From: Betaproteobacteria bacterium
GTDB taxonomy: Bacteria; Pseudomonadota; Gammaproteobacteria; Burkholderiales; SG8-39
Assembly (NCBI GenBank): GCA_004298295.1
Contig: SCUH01000054.1
Location: forward strand, 1 to 9,831
DNA length: 9,831 bases
Reading direction: 5' to 3'
This document shows, one piece after another, positions 1-5,523 of this stretch. The position numbers and the translations under genes were made by a program. Numbering within the stretch: position 1 is the stretch's first letter; each line of letters starts with the position of its first letter. A model generated the notes under the pieces. The model saw only the letters and a list, made by a program, of their open reading frames with translations, had not been told where the DNA came from and ran no database searches.

Positions 1-1
1 G

Positions 2-883
2 CTCAAGTCGACCTACACCGACAAGCTGCCGCGCATGGTGAACCCGCAGACCGGGCGCGTTCACACGACCTACTCGCAGGCCGTGGCCGTCACCGGACGG
101 CTCGCCTCGACCGATCCCAATCTGCAGAACATCCCGGTGCGCACGCCCCAGGGACGGCGCATCCGCGAAGCTTTCATTGCGCCGCCGGGATGGAAGATCG
201 TGAGCGCCGATTACTCGCAGATCGAACTCCGGATCATGGCCCACCTTTCGGGCGATGAGGGCCTGCGGCACGCGTTCGCGCATGACCTGGACGTGCACCG
301 CGCGACCGCCGCCGAAGTGTTCGGCCTGCCGCTCGCGCAAGTCAGCGCCGACGAGCGCCGCACCGCCAAGGTGATCAATTTCGGCCTCATCTACGGCATG
401 TCGGGCTTCGGCCTGGCGCAGAGCCTGGGCATCGAGCGCGCCACCGCGCAGGCCTATATCGACTCGTACTTCGCGCGTTATCCGGGCGTCAAGCGCTTCA
501 TGGATGCAACGCGCGAGCGCGCCCGCCGCGACGGCTTCGTCGAGACGGTTTTCGGCCGCCGGCTGTGGCTGCCGGAGATGAAATCGGGCTCGCCCGCGCG
601 GCGCCAGGGCGCCGAGCGCGCAGCGATCAACGCGCCGATGCAGGGCACCGCGGCCGACCTGATCAAGCTCTCGATGATCGCCGTGCACGACTGGCTGGCG
701 CGCGAAGAGCTGCAGACCCGGCTCATCATGCAGGTGCACGATGAACTGGTGCTCGAAGTGCCGGAGAACGAGCTGGAGAAAGTGCAGACGCTCGTGCGCG
801 AGCTGATGCAGGGCGTGGCGCAGCTCGAGGTTGCGCTGGTGGTCGACGTCGGCGTCGGCGACAATTGGGACCAGGCGCATTGA
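2..883 (+). CDS. polA: DNA polymerase I, C-terminal part (5' end outside window)
   Basis: This is the last 293 residues of DNA polymerase I, the family A enzyme for Okazaki-fragment maturation and repair gap filling. The reading frame is open from base 2, so the gene begins upstream. All three polymerase-domain motifs are visible: motif A (DYSQIELR, with the metal-binding Asp codon at 209-211), the O-helix/motif B (RRTAKVINFGLIYG, with the conserved Lys, Phe and Tyr), and motif C (MQVHDELVLEV, with the catalytic Asp-Glu). The TGR...DPNLQNIP segment upstream is also typical. The stop is TGA at 881-883. Only the palm and fingers portion is in view, so nothing can be said about the 5'-nuclease or 3'-5' exonuclease domains. 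It is convergent with the DUF4197 gene 48 bases downstream. The gene looks intact and ordinary. Confidence 0.98.
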   Translation, partial: LKSTYTDKLPRMVNPQTGRVHTTYSQAVAVTGRLASTDPNLQNIPVRTPQGRRIREAFIAPPGWKIVSADYSQIELRIMAHLSGDEGLRHAFAHDLDVHRATAAEVFGLPLAQVSADERRTAKVINFGLIYGMSGFGLAQSLGIERATAQAYIDSYFARYPGVKRFMDATRERARRDGFVETVFGRRLWLPEMKSGSPARRQGAERAAINAPMQGTAADLIKLSMIAVHDWLAREELQTRLIMQVHDELVLEVPENELEKVQTLVRELMQGVAQLEVALVVDVGVGDNWDQAH

Positions 884-931
884 GCGCCCGGTGGCGACCC
901 GGCGCGCCGAGTCTCCGGGCAGGCGCCGCCG

Positions 932-1624
932 CTACTTCAGCGCCCCGAACACCTTGCGCAGGATCTCGCTGCCGGCCTTGACCGGATTCTCGCGGATCTT
1001 CTTTTCCTCTTCGGCGATCATGTAGAACAGGCCGTCCAGCGCCTTCTGCGTGACGTAGCTGTCGAGGTTTGCGTCCTCCTTCTTCACCAGACCGAAACGC
1101 GCGCCCTTCTCCGCGTAGCGGTTGTATTTTTCCGCCAGCTGCACTTTCTTGGTCGCCTGCTGCACGATCGGCAGGAACTTGCCGCGCAGCGGCTCCGAAG
1201 TGGTGCGCTTGAAGTACTCGGTGCCCGCCGTGTTGCCGCCGGTGAGGATGCCCTTGGCGTCCTGCAGCGTCATTTTCTTCACTGCGTCCACCAGCAGCGT
1301 CTTCGCCTCCGGCACCGCCGCCTCCGCGGCCCGGTTCATGGTAAGGATGAGCTCATCGGCGTACTGGCCCATGCCGACACCGCGCATCAGCTTCTCGTAG
1401 CGCTTGAGCGAGTCCGGCAGCGGGATCTTCACGGCGTCGTTGCCGAAAAAACCGTCGCGCCTGCCGAGCGCCGCGACCGCGGCCACCGAGCCCTTGTCCA
1501 GCGCGGCCTTGAGACCCGCATTCGCATCCTGATTGCTGATCTTGTCGAGCTGCGCGAGGGCCGATGCGTTGCCGAGCAGGGCCAGTGCCGCAGCCGCGAG
1601 TGCAGCGCGAAGCATCGATGTCAT
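932..1624 (-). CDS. Secreted DUF4197 family protein, function unknown
   Basis: A 230-residue protein that I recognise as DUF4197 from its overall pattern, including the core KIPLPDSL..., the GILTGGNTAGTEYF segment, and a C-terminal helical region ending near KAGSEILRKVFGALK. Residues 1-24 form a signal peptide: a short basic start, an Ala/Leu-rich core, and an SALA cleavage site before Gln25. The mature protein is therefore expected in the periplasm. There are no further membrane spans, cysteines or catalytic motifs that I can name. The ATG at 1624 is supported by GAGGAG at 1637-1632, seven bases upstream; the second Met (residue 4) is less well placed. The gene stands alone and is divergent from the membrane/receiver operon. 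The family is widespread in proteobacteria with no assigned role, and nothing here ties it to the cytochrome locus. Confidence 0.93.
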   Translation of the reverse strand: MTSMLRAALAAAALALLGNASALAQLDKISNQDANAGLKAALDKGSVAAVAALGRRDGFFGNDAVKIPLPDSLKRYEKLMRGVGMGQYADELILTMNRAAEAAVPEAKTLLVDAVKKMTLQDAKGILTGGNTAGTEYFKRTTSEPLRGKFLPIVQQATKKVQLAEKYNRYAEKGARFGLVKKEDANLDSYVTQKALDGLFYMIAEEEKKIRENPVKAGSEILRKVFGALK

Positions 1625-1883
1625 CGGATTTCTCCTCGCGGTTCGATGCTTCGCAGCTTAGCGCGCGAGCGGTGCCGCATGGAAAAAATGTGCTCCCGGA
1701 ACTTGATCTATCCATCTGAAAACAGAACGTAATCCGCCGCTTCCTCGCGCTCGCTGCATGGCCGGGATGTACTTCGAAAGCGCTTGCGCGGCTCACGGCG
1801 CGACGGCTTGCGCTGCCACGCAGCAGCCCTAAGTCGCTGAATTCATTTCCGGACCTTGCCTTTCCGCGTCACGCAACGCGCGC

Positions 1884-1899
1884 TGGCACGCGCATTGCA
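1884..1899 (+). promoter_or_regulatory. Sigma-54 (-24/-12) promoter
   Basis: The sequence TGGCACGCGCATTGCA matches the sigma-54 consensus TGGCACG-N4-TTGCA at every conserved position, with the GG (1885-1886) and GC (1897-1898) doublets at the correct spacing. Transcription would start near 1910, giving a leader of about 39 bases before the ATG at 1949. Such promoters need an AAA+ activator of the NtrC class, and one with an intact GAFTGA loop is encoded at 7021-8436. That this particular regulator acts here is inference. Confidence 0.88.
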
Positions 1900-1938
1900 A
1901 CAGACAGGGCGAAGGGTCAGAAAACGAAATCACACGCT

Positions 1939-1943
1939 GGAGG
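1939..1943 (+). promoter_or_regulatory. Ribosome-binding site fixing the start at 1949
   Basis: GGAGG lies five bases before ATG 1949-1951. It lies downstream of the predicted sigma-54 start site (about 1910). A longer in-frame start at TTG 1856 would be untranscribed from that promoter. Confidence 0.85.
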
Positions 1944-1948
1944 ATGTC

Positions 1949-2323
1949 ATGAGAGCCACTGCAAACACCGCGACAGTCAGGAACTATCCCGTCATCGGCC
2001 GCGAATTCGAAGTCGTGATGCACGAGGCCGCGAACGCAGCGCGCACCGCCAAAGGCGCGGCGTGGCTGTGCACGGCACCGTTCATCGGTCTGGCCTATGT
2101 GGTCGCGCTGCCGCTCGCCGGACTCGGCGCCCTCGCGTGGTTCGCGCTGAAGGCGCTCGCGGCGCGCTGGAAGACCGCGGCGCGCGTCGCCAGGAACCTG
2201 GCGCTGTTCTTCGTCGCGCCGTTCGTGGGCCTCGCCTATGCAGTCGCCTTCCCGGTCGTCGGCCTCGGCATGCTGGCATGGTGGGCGCTACGCGCCGCAA
2301 CCCGTCGCGGCGCGGCACGCTAG
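1949..2323 (+). CDS. Small membrane protein with two copies of an APF-GLAY/GLG-LAW module
   Basis: A 124-residue protein that I do not recognise as a named family. Residues 1-38 are soluble-looking. Two hydrophobic modules follow, residues 43-64 and 90-111, each reading APF-[IV]-GLAY, then an Ala/Pro centre, then GLG-x-LAW. They are joined by a basic stretch (about 68-82, rich in Lys/Arg) and followed by a basic tail (RRGAAR at the end). Each module is 22 residues with a central proline and several glycines, so it could be one kinked transmembrane helix or a shallow membrane hairpin. There is no signal peptide cleavage site. It is the first gene of the sigma-54 operon, 39 bases before the receiver gene. 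The same module ends the third gene of the operon (residues 161-182 there), which suggests the two proteins meet in the membrane or interact. Function unknown; it may be an anchor or adaptor. Confidence 0.85.
   Translation: MRATANTATVRNYPVIGREFEVVMHEAANAARTAKGAAWLCTAPFIGLAYVVALPLAGLGALAWFALKALAARWKTAARVARNLALFFVAPFVGLAYAVAFPVVGLGMLAWWALRAATRRGAAR
2075..2140 (+). repeat. Membrane module, copy 1
   Basis: Encodes residues 43-64 of the 124-residue membrane protein. It has the APF-I-GLAY start and the GLG-A-LAW end, and is the most divergent of the three copies. Confidence 0.8.
2189..2281 (+). repeat. Membrane module, copy 2 (extended)
   Basis: Encodes residues 81-111 of the membrane protein. 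It shares an upstream extension (ARN-x-x-LFF) with copy 3; by hand alignment the two are identical at 23 of 31 residues and clearly similar at the DNA level. Confidence 0.85.
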
Positions 2324-2362
2324 CTTGAGTACGCGAACGCGCGCGAAGGCACGGAGCCCGCG

Positions 2363-2827
2363 ATGAACCGCAAACCCGATGTCCTGATCGTCGACGACGA
2401 AGAGGTCGTGCGGCGCAGCTACGCGAGGATCCTGAGCGGCGCGCAGTGCAATGCCGAGGCCGTGTTGAGCGGCGACGAGGCCTTGCGGGCGATGGAACGC
2501 CGGCCCTACGACGTCGTGCTGCTCGACCTTCGCATGCCCGGGACCGACGGCATGACGGTGCTTCGCACCATCAAGCAGAAATGGCCCGAGAGCGAGGTGG
2601 TGGTGATCACCGGCTTTCCGAGCATCGAAGGCGCCAAGGAATCGGTCCGGCTCGGCGCCTACGACTACCTCGCCAAGCCCGTGGGGCCGCAAGACGTGAT
2701 CGGCGCCACGCAAGGCGCCGTGACCCGCAAGCAATGGGCCCTGCATGTAGTGCGCACCGAGCCGGGAGCGTGCAACGACGCCACTCGCCGCGCGCAGGCC
2801 ACACGGCACGGCACGAACGCCTGCTGA
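2363..2827 (+). CDS. Stand-alone receiver (REC) response regulator, no output domain
   Basis: A 154-residue protein consisting of one CheY-like receiver domain (about residues 5-120). The phosphoacceptor pocket is complete: acidic pair Asp11-Asp12, phosphoacceptor Asp55 (VVLLDLRMPG), Thr83 and Lys105 (AKP). The tail, about residues 120-154, is basic and Ala/Thr-rich with no recognisable output domain. Single-receiver proteins usually act by protein contact or as phosphate shuttles or sinks. The start ATG at 2363 has GGAG at 2353-2356, six bases upstream. It is the middle gene of the sigma-54 operon, 39 bases after the membrane protein and 29 bases before the REC-membrane fusion. The domain resembles those of NtrC-type regulators (SVRLGAYDYLAKP). 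No kinase is encoded beside it; the kinase at the right end of the window is a candidate donor. Receiver assignment is certain, its role is not. Confidence 0.93.
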   Translation: MNRKPDVLIVDDEEVVRRSYARILSGAQCNAEAVLSGDEALRAMERRPYDVVLLDLRMPGTDGMTVLRTIKQKWPESEVVVITGFPSIEGAKESVRLGAYDYLAKPVGPQDVIGATQGAVTRKQWALHVVRTEPGACNDATRRAQATRHGTNAC

Positions 2828-2856
2828 CCAACATTTCACTTCCCAAGGAGCCAGTC

Positions 2857-3444
2857 ATGACGACGCTGAAGAAGATCCTGGTGGTAGACGACGATCCCGT
2901 GGTCGGCAAGAGCTTCGATCGCGTTCTTTCCGGCAGGGGCTATGCGGTCATCACTGCGCGCGACGGACAGGAGGCCCTCGACCGACTCGCGCGCGAGGAC
3001 TACGACGCCGTGTTCACCGACATCAAGATGCCCGGCATGAGCGGCATCGAAGTCGCGGCACGCGTCAAGGCGACGCGCCCGTGGCTGCCGGTCGTCATCG
3101 TCACCGGATACGGCAGCGACGCCAATGAAGCGGCCGCCCGGAAGGCCGGCGTGACGGCGTTCCTGCGCAAGCCGCTGTCGCCCGAGATGATCGAGCAGAG
3201 CGCGCACGCCGTGGTACCCGAAAACGGGCCCGGTGCCGCCGCGGCGGCGGTTGCACCCGCGATGCCCGCCACGCCGCCGCCGGGCGTGCAATGGCGGCTC
3301 GGAACTTTCGCCAGAAACATCGGGCTGTTCTTCGCCGCGCCGTTCATCGGCCTGGCGTACGTCATCGCGTTGCCCTTCGTCGGTCTCGGCATGCTGGCCT
3401 GGCGCGGCTACCAGGCGCTGGCCAAGCGTGAGCAGGCGAAATAG
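2857..3444 (+). CDS. Receiver domain fused to a C-terminal membrane module
   Basis: A 195-residue protein. Residues 4-118 are a receiver domain with Asp11-Asp12, phosphoacceptor Asp55 (VFTDIKMPG), Thr83 and Lys105 (RKP) all present. Residues 125-143 are a flexible Ala/Pro linker. Residues 152-182 are a hydrophobic module with the APF-I-GLAY start and GLG-M-LAW end, nearly the same as the second module of the first operon gene, followed by a basic tail (AKREQAK). The receiver is expected to face the cytoplasm with the tail in the inner membrane. A membrane segment after a receiver, instead of a DNA-binding or enzymatic output, is unusual. The ATG at 2857 has a good AAGGAG at 2845-2850, six bases upstream. 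The frame is open further upstream, but that region overlaps the previous receiver gene and has no matching domain. It is the last gene of the operon; an intrinsic terminator follows 22 bases after the stop. Confidence 0.92.
   Translation: MTTLKKILVVDDDPVVGKSFDRVLSGRGYAVITARDGQEALDRLAREDYDAVFTDIKMPGMSGIEVAARVKATRPWLPVVIVTGYGSDANEAAARKAGVTAFLRKPLSPEMIEQSAHAVVPENGPGAAAAAVAPAMPATPPPGVQWRLGTFARNIGLFFAAPFIGLAYVIALPFVGLGMLAWRGYQALAKREQAK
3310..3402 (+). repeat. Membrane module, copy 3 (in receiver fusion)
   Basis: Encodes residues 152-182 of the receiver fusion protein. Its DNA is similar to copy 2 at 2189-2281, including the run encoding GLGMLAW, suggesting duplication within the operon and fusion to a receiver. 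Confidence 0.85.
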
Positions 3445-3465
3445 TCGGTCAGCGGCCGGATTCCA

Positions 3466-3488
3466 GGGGCGCAAAGGCGTCCCTTTTT
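3466..3488 (+). terminator. Rho-independent terminator of the membrane/receiver operon
   Basis: A 7-bp stem (GGGGCGC 3466-3472 with GCGTCCC 3477-3483, one G-U pair), a four-base AAAG loop, and five T residues directly after it (3484-3488). It starts 22 bases after the stop of the receiver fusion, so the nine-haem cytochrome gene downstream probably has its own promoter. Confidence 0.85.
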
Positions 3489-3544
3489 GCGTCTGAGCAA
3501 ATGGCGCGGGGGGGCAGCGTGCAAGACTCGCCCCGTTCAGAGGG
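3486..3544 (+). promoter_or_regulatory. Leader/promoter region of the nine-haem cytochrome gene
   Basis: Only about 60 bases separate the terminator from the cytochrome start. They hold an inverted repeat TTTGC-N6-GCAAA (3486-3501), overlapping the terminator T-run, then TGGCGC followed by seven G and C (3502-3515). The latter resembles a sigma-54 site but the GG and GC doublets are one base too close. The Shine-Dalgarno AGAGGG (3539-3544) stands seven bases before ATG 3552 and favours that start over ATG 3501. No clear -35/-10 pair is visible. Confidence 0.4.
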
Positions 3545-3551
3545 TATCGAC

Positions 3552-4802
3552 ATGAATTTCGTGCGCCAACTCTTCCTTGCCGCAGCTGCGCTCGCGGCGC
3601 TGGCGGCACTCCCCGCCGCCGCTGCACTGTCAGAGGAAGACAAGGGCTGCCTCGCCTGCCATTCGCAGGAGGGCCTGAAGAAGAACCTCGGCAAGGGCGA
3701 AACGCTTTCCCTGCACGTCGGCGGCGAGGCATTCGCGGGGTCCGTGCATGGCGAGCTGGGCTGCTCGGCCTGCCATGGCGACATCGATCCGAAGAAGCAC
3801 CCGGGGCCTGGCAGGCAGATTGCCTCGGCACGCGAGTACGCCGTGGCAAAGGTCGAAGTGTGCACCCAGTGCCACGAGGACAAGGCGAAGCTGTTCGAGG
3901 GCAGCGTCCACGCCACGACGCTTCGCACCGGCAACCTCTGGGCGCCCGTGTGCACGGACTGCCACGGCTCGCACGCGGTGCGCGCCAAGGCGGCGCAGGA
4001 ACCGATGAACGGCATCTCCTGCCGCAAGTGCCACGACGAGATTTTCGACGCCTATGCCGGAAGCATGCACGGCCTGGCGCGCGGCAAGGCAGGCCCGGTC
4101 AAGGCACCGATCTGTGTAGATTGCCACCGTGCGCACGACGTCAGTCCCGCCTCGACGGGAACGCGCCTGCGCGATGCCTGCCTCGGCTGTCATGCCGGCG
4201 CGCTCGCCGCGCACGAGAAGTGGCTGCCGAACACCAAGACGCATCTCGAAGCGGTTGCCTGCCCTGCCTGCCATGCCCCCGCATCGCAGAAGCGGGTCGA
4301 CCTGAGGCTCTACGACCCCGCGACCAAGCAGCGCATGAGCGACGACAGCGGCCGCAGCCTCGATGCCAAGGCGCTCTGGGACCTGTTGCGCGGCGTCAAC
4401 CGCGAAGGCGCACCGGCCAAGGCGACTCTGATCGGCCGCCTCGAAGTGCGCACCGGAGCCGAGTCCCACCTGCTGACCGGAAAGTCCAGGGCGATCAAGG
4501 ACTGCGTGAGCTGCCACAGGCAGGGCGCGGACGCCTTCCAGAACGTCACCATCTCGATCATCGGCCCCGACGGCAGGCCGGTGCGCTACGAGGCGCAAAA
4601 GGACGTTCTGAGCAATCCGGCGTCGGTCGAATCGGTCAGCGATTTCTACGTCATCGGCGGCACGCGCATCAAGCTGCTCGATGTCTTGCTCGCGCTCGCG
4701 CTCGCCGCCGGCATCCTGGCGCCGATCGGCCACCTCCTGCTCAGAAAACTGCTGCGCAGGAAATCGACGGACCGCCCGCACGGCGGCAATCCGGCGCCCT
4801 AG
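3552..4802 (+). CDS. Membrane-anchored nine-haem c-type cytochrome
   Basis: A 416-residue periplasmic multihaem cytochrome. Residues 1-25 are a signal peptide ending PAAAA before LSEED. Nine CxxCH haem c motifs begin at Cys33, 71, 104, 134, 157, 188, 210, 237 and 318. The first eight fall into four similar two-haem units, three with an intervening SVH/SMH motif, one (210-241) with a plain His231. After the last haem comes a small domain without haem motifs, then one transmembrane helix (about residues 375-397) and a basic cytoplasmic tail (RKLLRRK), so the protein is anchored with its haems outside. ATG 3552 is chosen because the signal peptide begins there and AGAGGG precedes it. The cytochrome b gene starts 17 bases after the stop. 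Together they look like a quinol-oxidising complex passing electrons to periplasmic partners, broadly like cytochrome b plus multihaem c pairs of anaerobic respiration. The specific partner is not visible; the octahaem protein encoded convergently is a good candidate. Confidence 0.93.
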   Translation: MNFVRQLFLAAAALAALAALPAAAALSEEDKGCLACHSQEGLKKNLGKGETLSLHVGGEAFAGSVHGELGCSACHGDIDPKKHPGPGRQIASAREYAVAKVEVCTQCHEDKAKLFEGSVHATTLRTGNLWAPVCTDCHGSHAVRAKAAQEPMNGISCRKCHDEIFDAYAGSMHGLARGKAGPVKAPICVDCHRAHDVSPASTGTRLRDACLGCHAGALAAHEKWLPNTKTHLEAVACPACHAPASQKRVDLRLYDPATKQRMSDDSGRSLDAKALWDLLRGVNREGAPAKATLIGRLEVRTGAESHLLTGKSRAIKDCVSCHRQGADAFQNVTISIIGPDGRPVRYEAQKDVLSNPASVESVSDFYVIGGTRIKLLDVLLALALAAGILAPIGHLLLRKLLRRKSTDRPHGGNPAP

Positions 4803-4819
4803 ACGGAAGGTTCGCCGCC

Positions 4820-5464
4820 ATGCCTAAGCTTTACGTTCACCCGCTCCCGGTCCGGATCTGGCACTGGGTCAACGCGCTCGGCTTCATCGTGCTGATCCTG
4901 AGCGGCGTCCAGATCCGTTATGCGGACATCCTGGCCTTCCTGCCGTTCAGCCTGGCGGTGCAGCTGCACAACGGGGTCGGTTTCGCGCTGATCGGCAACT
5001 ATTTCATCTGGCTGCTGTTCTATCTGTTCACCGACAAGATCAAGGTCTATCACCCCGATCTGAATCCGGCCCGCTACTATCGCGACGGCCTGCGGCAGGC
5101 CGTTTTCTACGGTTACGGCATCTTCAAGGGCCAGCCCAACCCGCACCATGTCAGCGTCTACCGCAAGTTCAACGCGCTGCAGAGCATCACCTACCAGATC
5201 ATCATGATTCTGCTGGTACCGCTCCAGTTCTACACCGGGCTGCTGCTGTGGGACGTGAACGGATTCGCGGGCTCGATCGAGCTGTTCGGCGGCGTGCGCA
5301 TGGTGAGCACCGTGCACGTGCTGCTGTTCATTTTCTTTGCCGCTTTCATCTTCATCCATCCCTACCTGGCGAGCCTCGGCCACACACCCTCGGCGCACTT
5401 CAAGGCGATGATCACGGGCTACGAGGAAGTCGAGGAAGAACCCGCCAAGGACGCTGCGCGCTGA
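4820..5464 (+). CDS. Cytochrome b561-like membrane subunit (quinol side)
   Basis: A 214-residue integral membrane protein of the cytochrome b561/HyaC-PhsC type. Four hydrophobic segments lie at about residues 15-33, 44-70, 124-144 and 162-183. Candidate haem b ligands are His15 in the first helix (VRIWHWVN), His50 in the second (LHNGVG), and His166 and His180 in the last (STVHVLL and FIHPYL). This is the arrangement expected for two b haems spanning the membrane. The tail is acidic (EEVEEE) and should be cytoplasmic. The start ATG 4820 has GGAAGG at 4805-4810. The gene lies 17 bases after the nine-haem cytochrome, so the two are surely co-transcribed. Its likely role is to oxidise quinol and pass electrons to the nine-haem partner, or the reverse. 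It could equally be annotated as a thiosulfate-reductase-type cytochrome b; no catalytic molybdenum subunit is nearby. Confidence 0.92.
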   Translation: MPKLYVHPLPVRIWHWVNALGFIVLILSGVQIRYADILAFLPFSLAVQLHNGVGFALIGNYFIWLLFYLFTDKIKVYHPDLNPARYYRDGLRQAVFYGYGIFKGQPNPHHVSVYRKFNALQSITYQIIMILLVPLQFYTGLLLWDVNGFAGSIELFGGVRMVSTVHVLLFIFFAAFIFIHPYLASLGHTPSAHFKAMITGYEEVEEEPAKDAAR

Positions 5465-5474
5465 GCGACTGGAA

Positions 5475-5496
5475 AGGGGCCGCGTCTGCGGCCCTT
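5475..5496. terminator. Hairpin between convergent genes, probable bidirectional terminator
   Basis: A stem AGGGGCCGC (5475-5483) / GCGGCCCTT (5488-5496) with a four-base GTCT loop, including one G-U pair. It lies 10 bases after the cytochrome b stop and 27 bases after the stop of the convergent octahaem gene. On the + strand only two T end the stem; on the - strand CCTTTCC follows, so the T-tract is weak in both directions. Position and stem strength are the main support. Confidence 0.6.
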
Positions 5497-5523
5497 GGGG
5501 TGCGGCGCGGTTTGCGGCAGACG

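Larger units (their letters stand above)
1625..1948. other. Divergent intergenic region (324 bases)
   Basis: I see no convincing gene here. It separates the DUF4197 gene (left) from the membrane/receiver operon (right). It holds the sigma-54 promoter at 1884-1899 and the ribosome-binding site at 1939-1943. About 95-135 bases upstream of the predicted start site are a near-palindrome (CGAAAGCGCTTGCG, 1775-1788, one mismatched pair) and a direct repeat (GCTTGCGC at 1782-1789 and 1806-1813). These sit where an NtrC-type activator would bind but are unproven. An AT-richer patch at about 1680-1730 lies upstream of the DUF4197 gene and may hold its promoter, but I cannot identify clear -35/-10 boxes. 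Confidence 0.6.

Noticed and set aside
886..920. Inverted repeat GCCCGG...CCGGGC between polA and the DUF4197 gene
   Set aside because: Six-bp arms with a 23-base loop and no T-tract on either strand; common by chance at this GC content.
1856..1948. Longer in-frame start (TTG 1856) for the small membrane protein
   Set aside because: It lies upstream of the predicted sigma-54 transcription start, has no ribosome-binding site, and the added residues are encoded by the promoter itself. ATG 1949 has GGAGG at the right distance.
3501..3551. Alternative ATG 3501 for the nine-haem cytochrome
   Set aside because: It adds 17 polar residues before a clear signal peptide and lacks a properly placed Shine-Dalgarno sequence; ATG 3552 has one.
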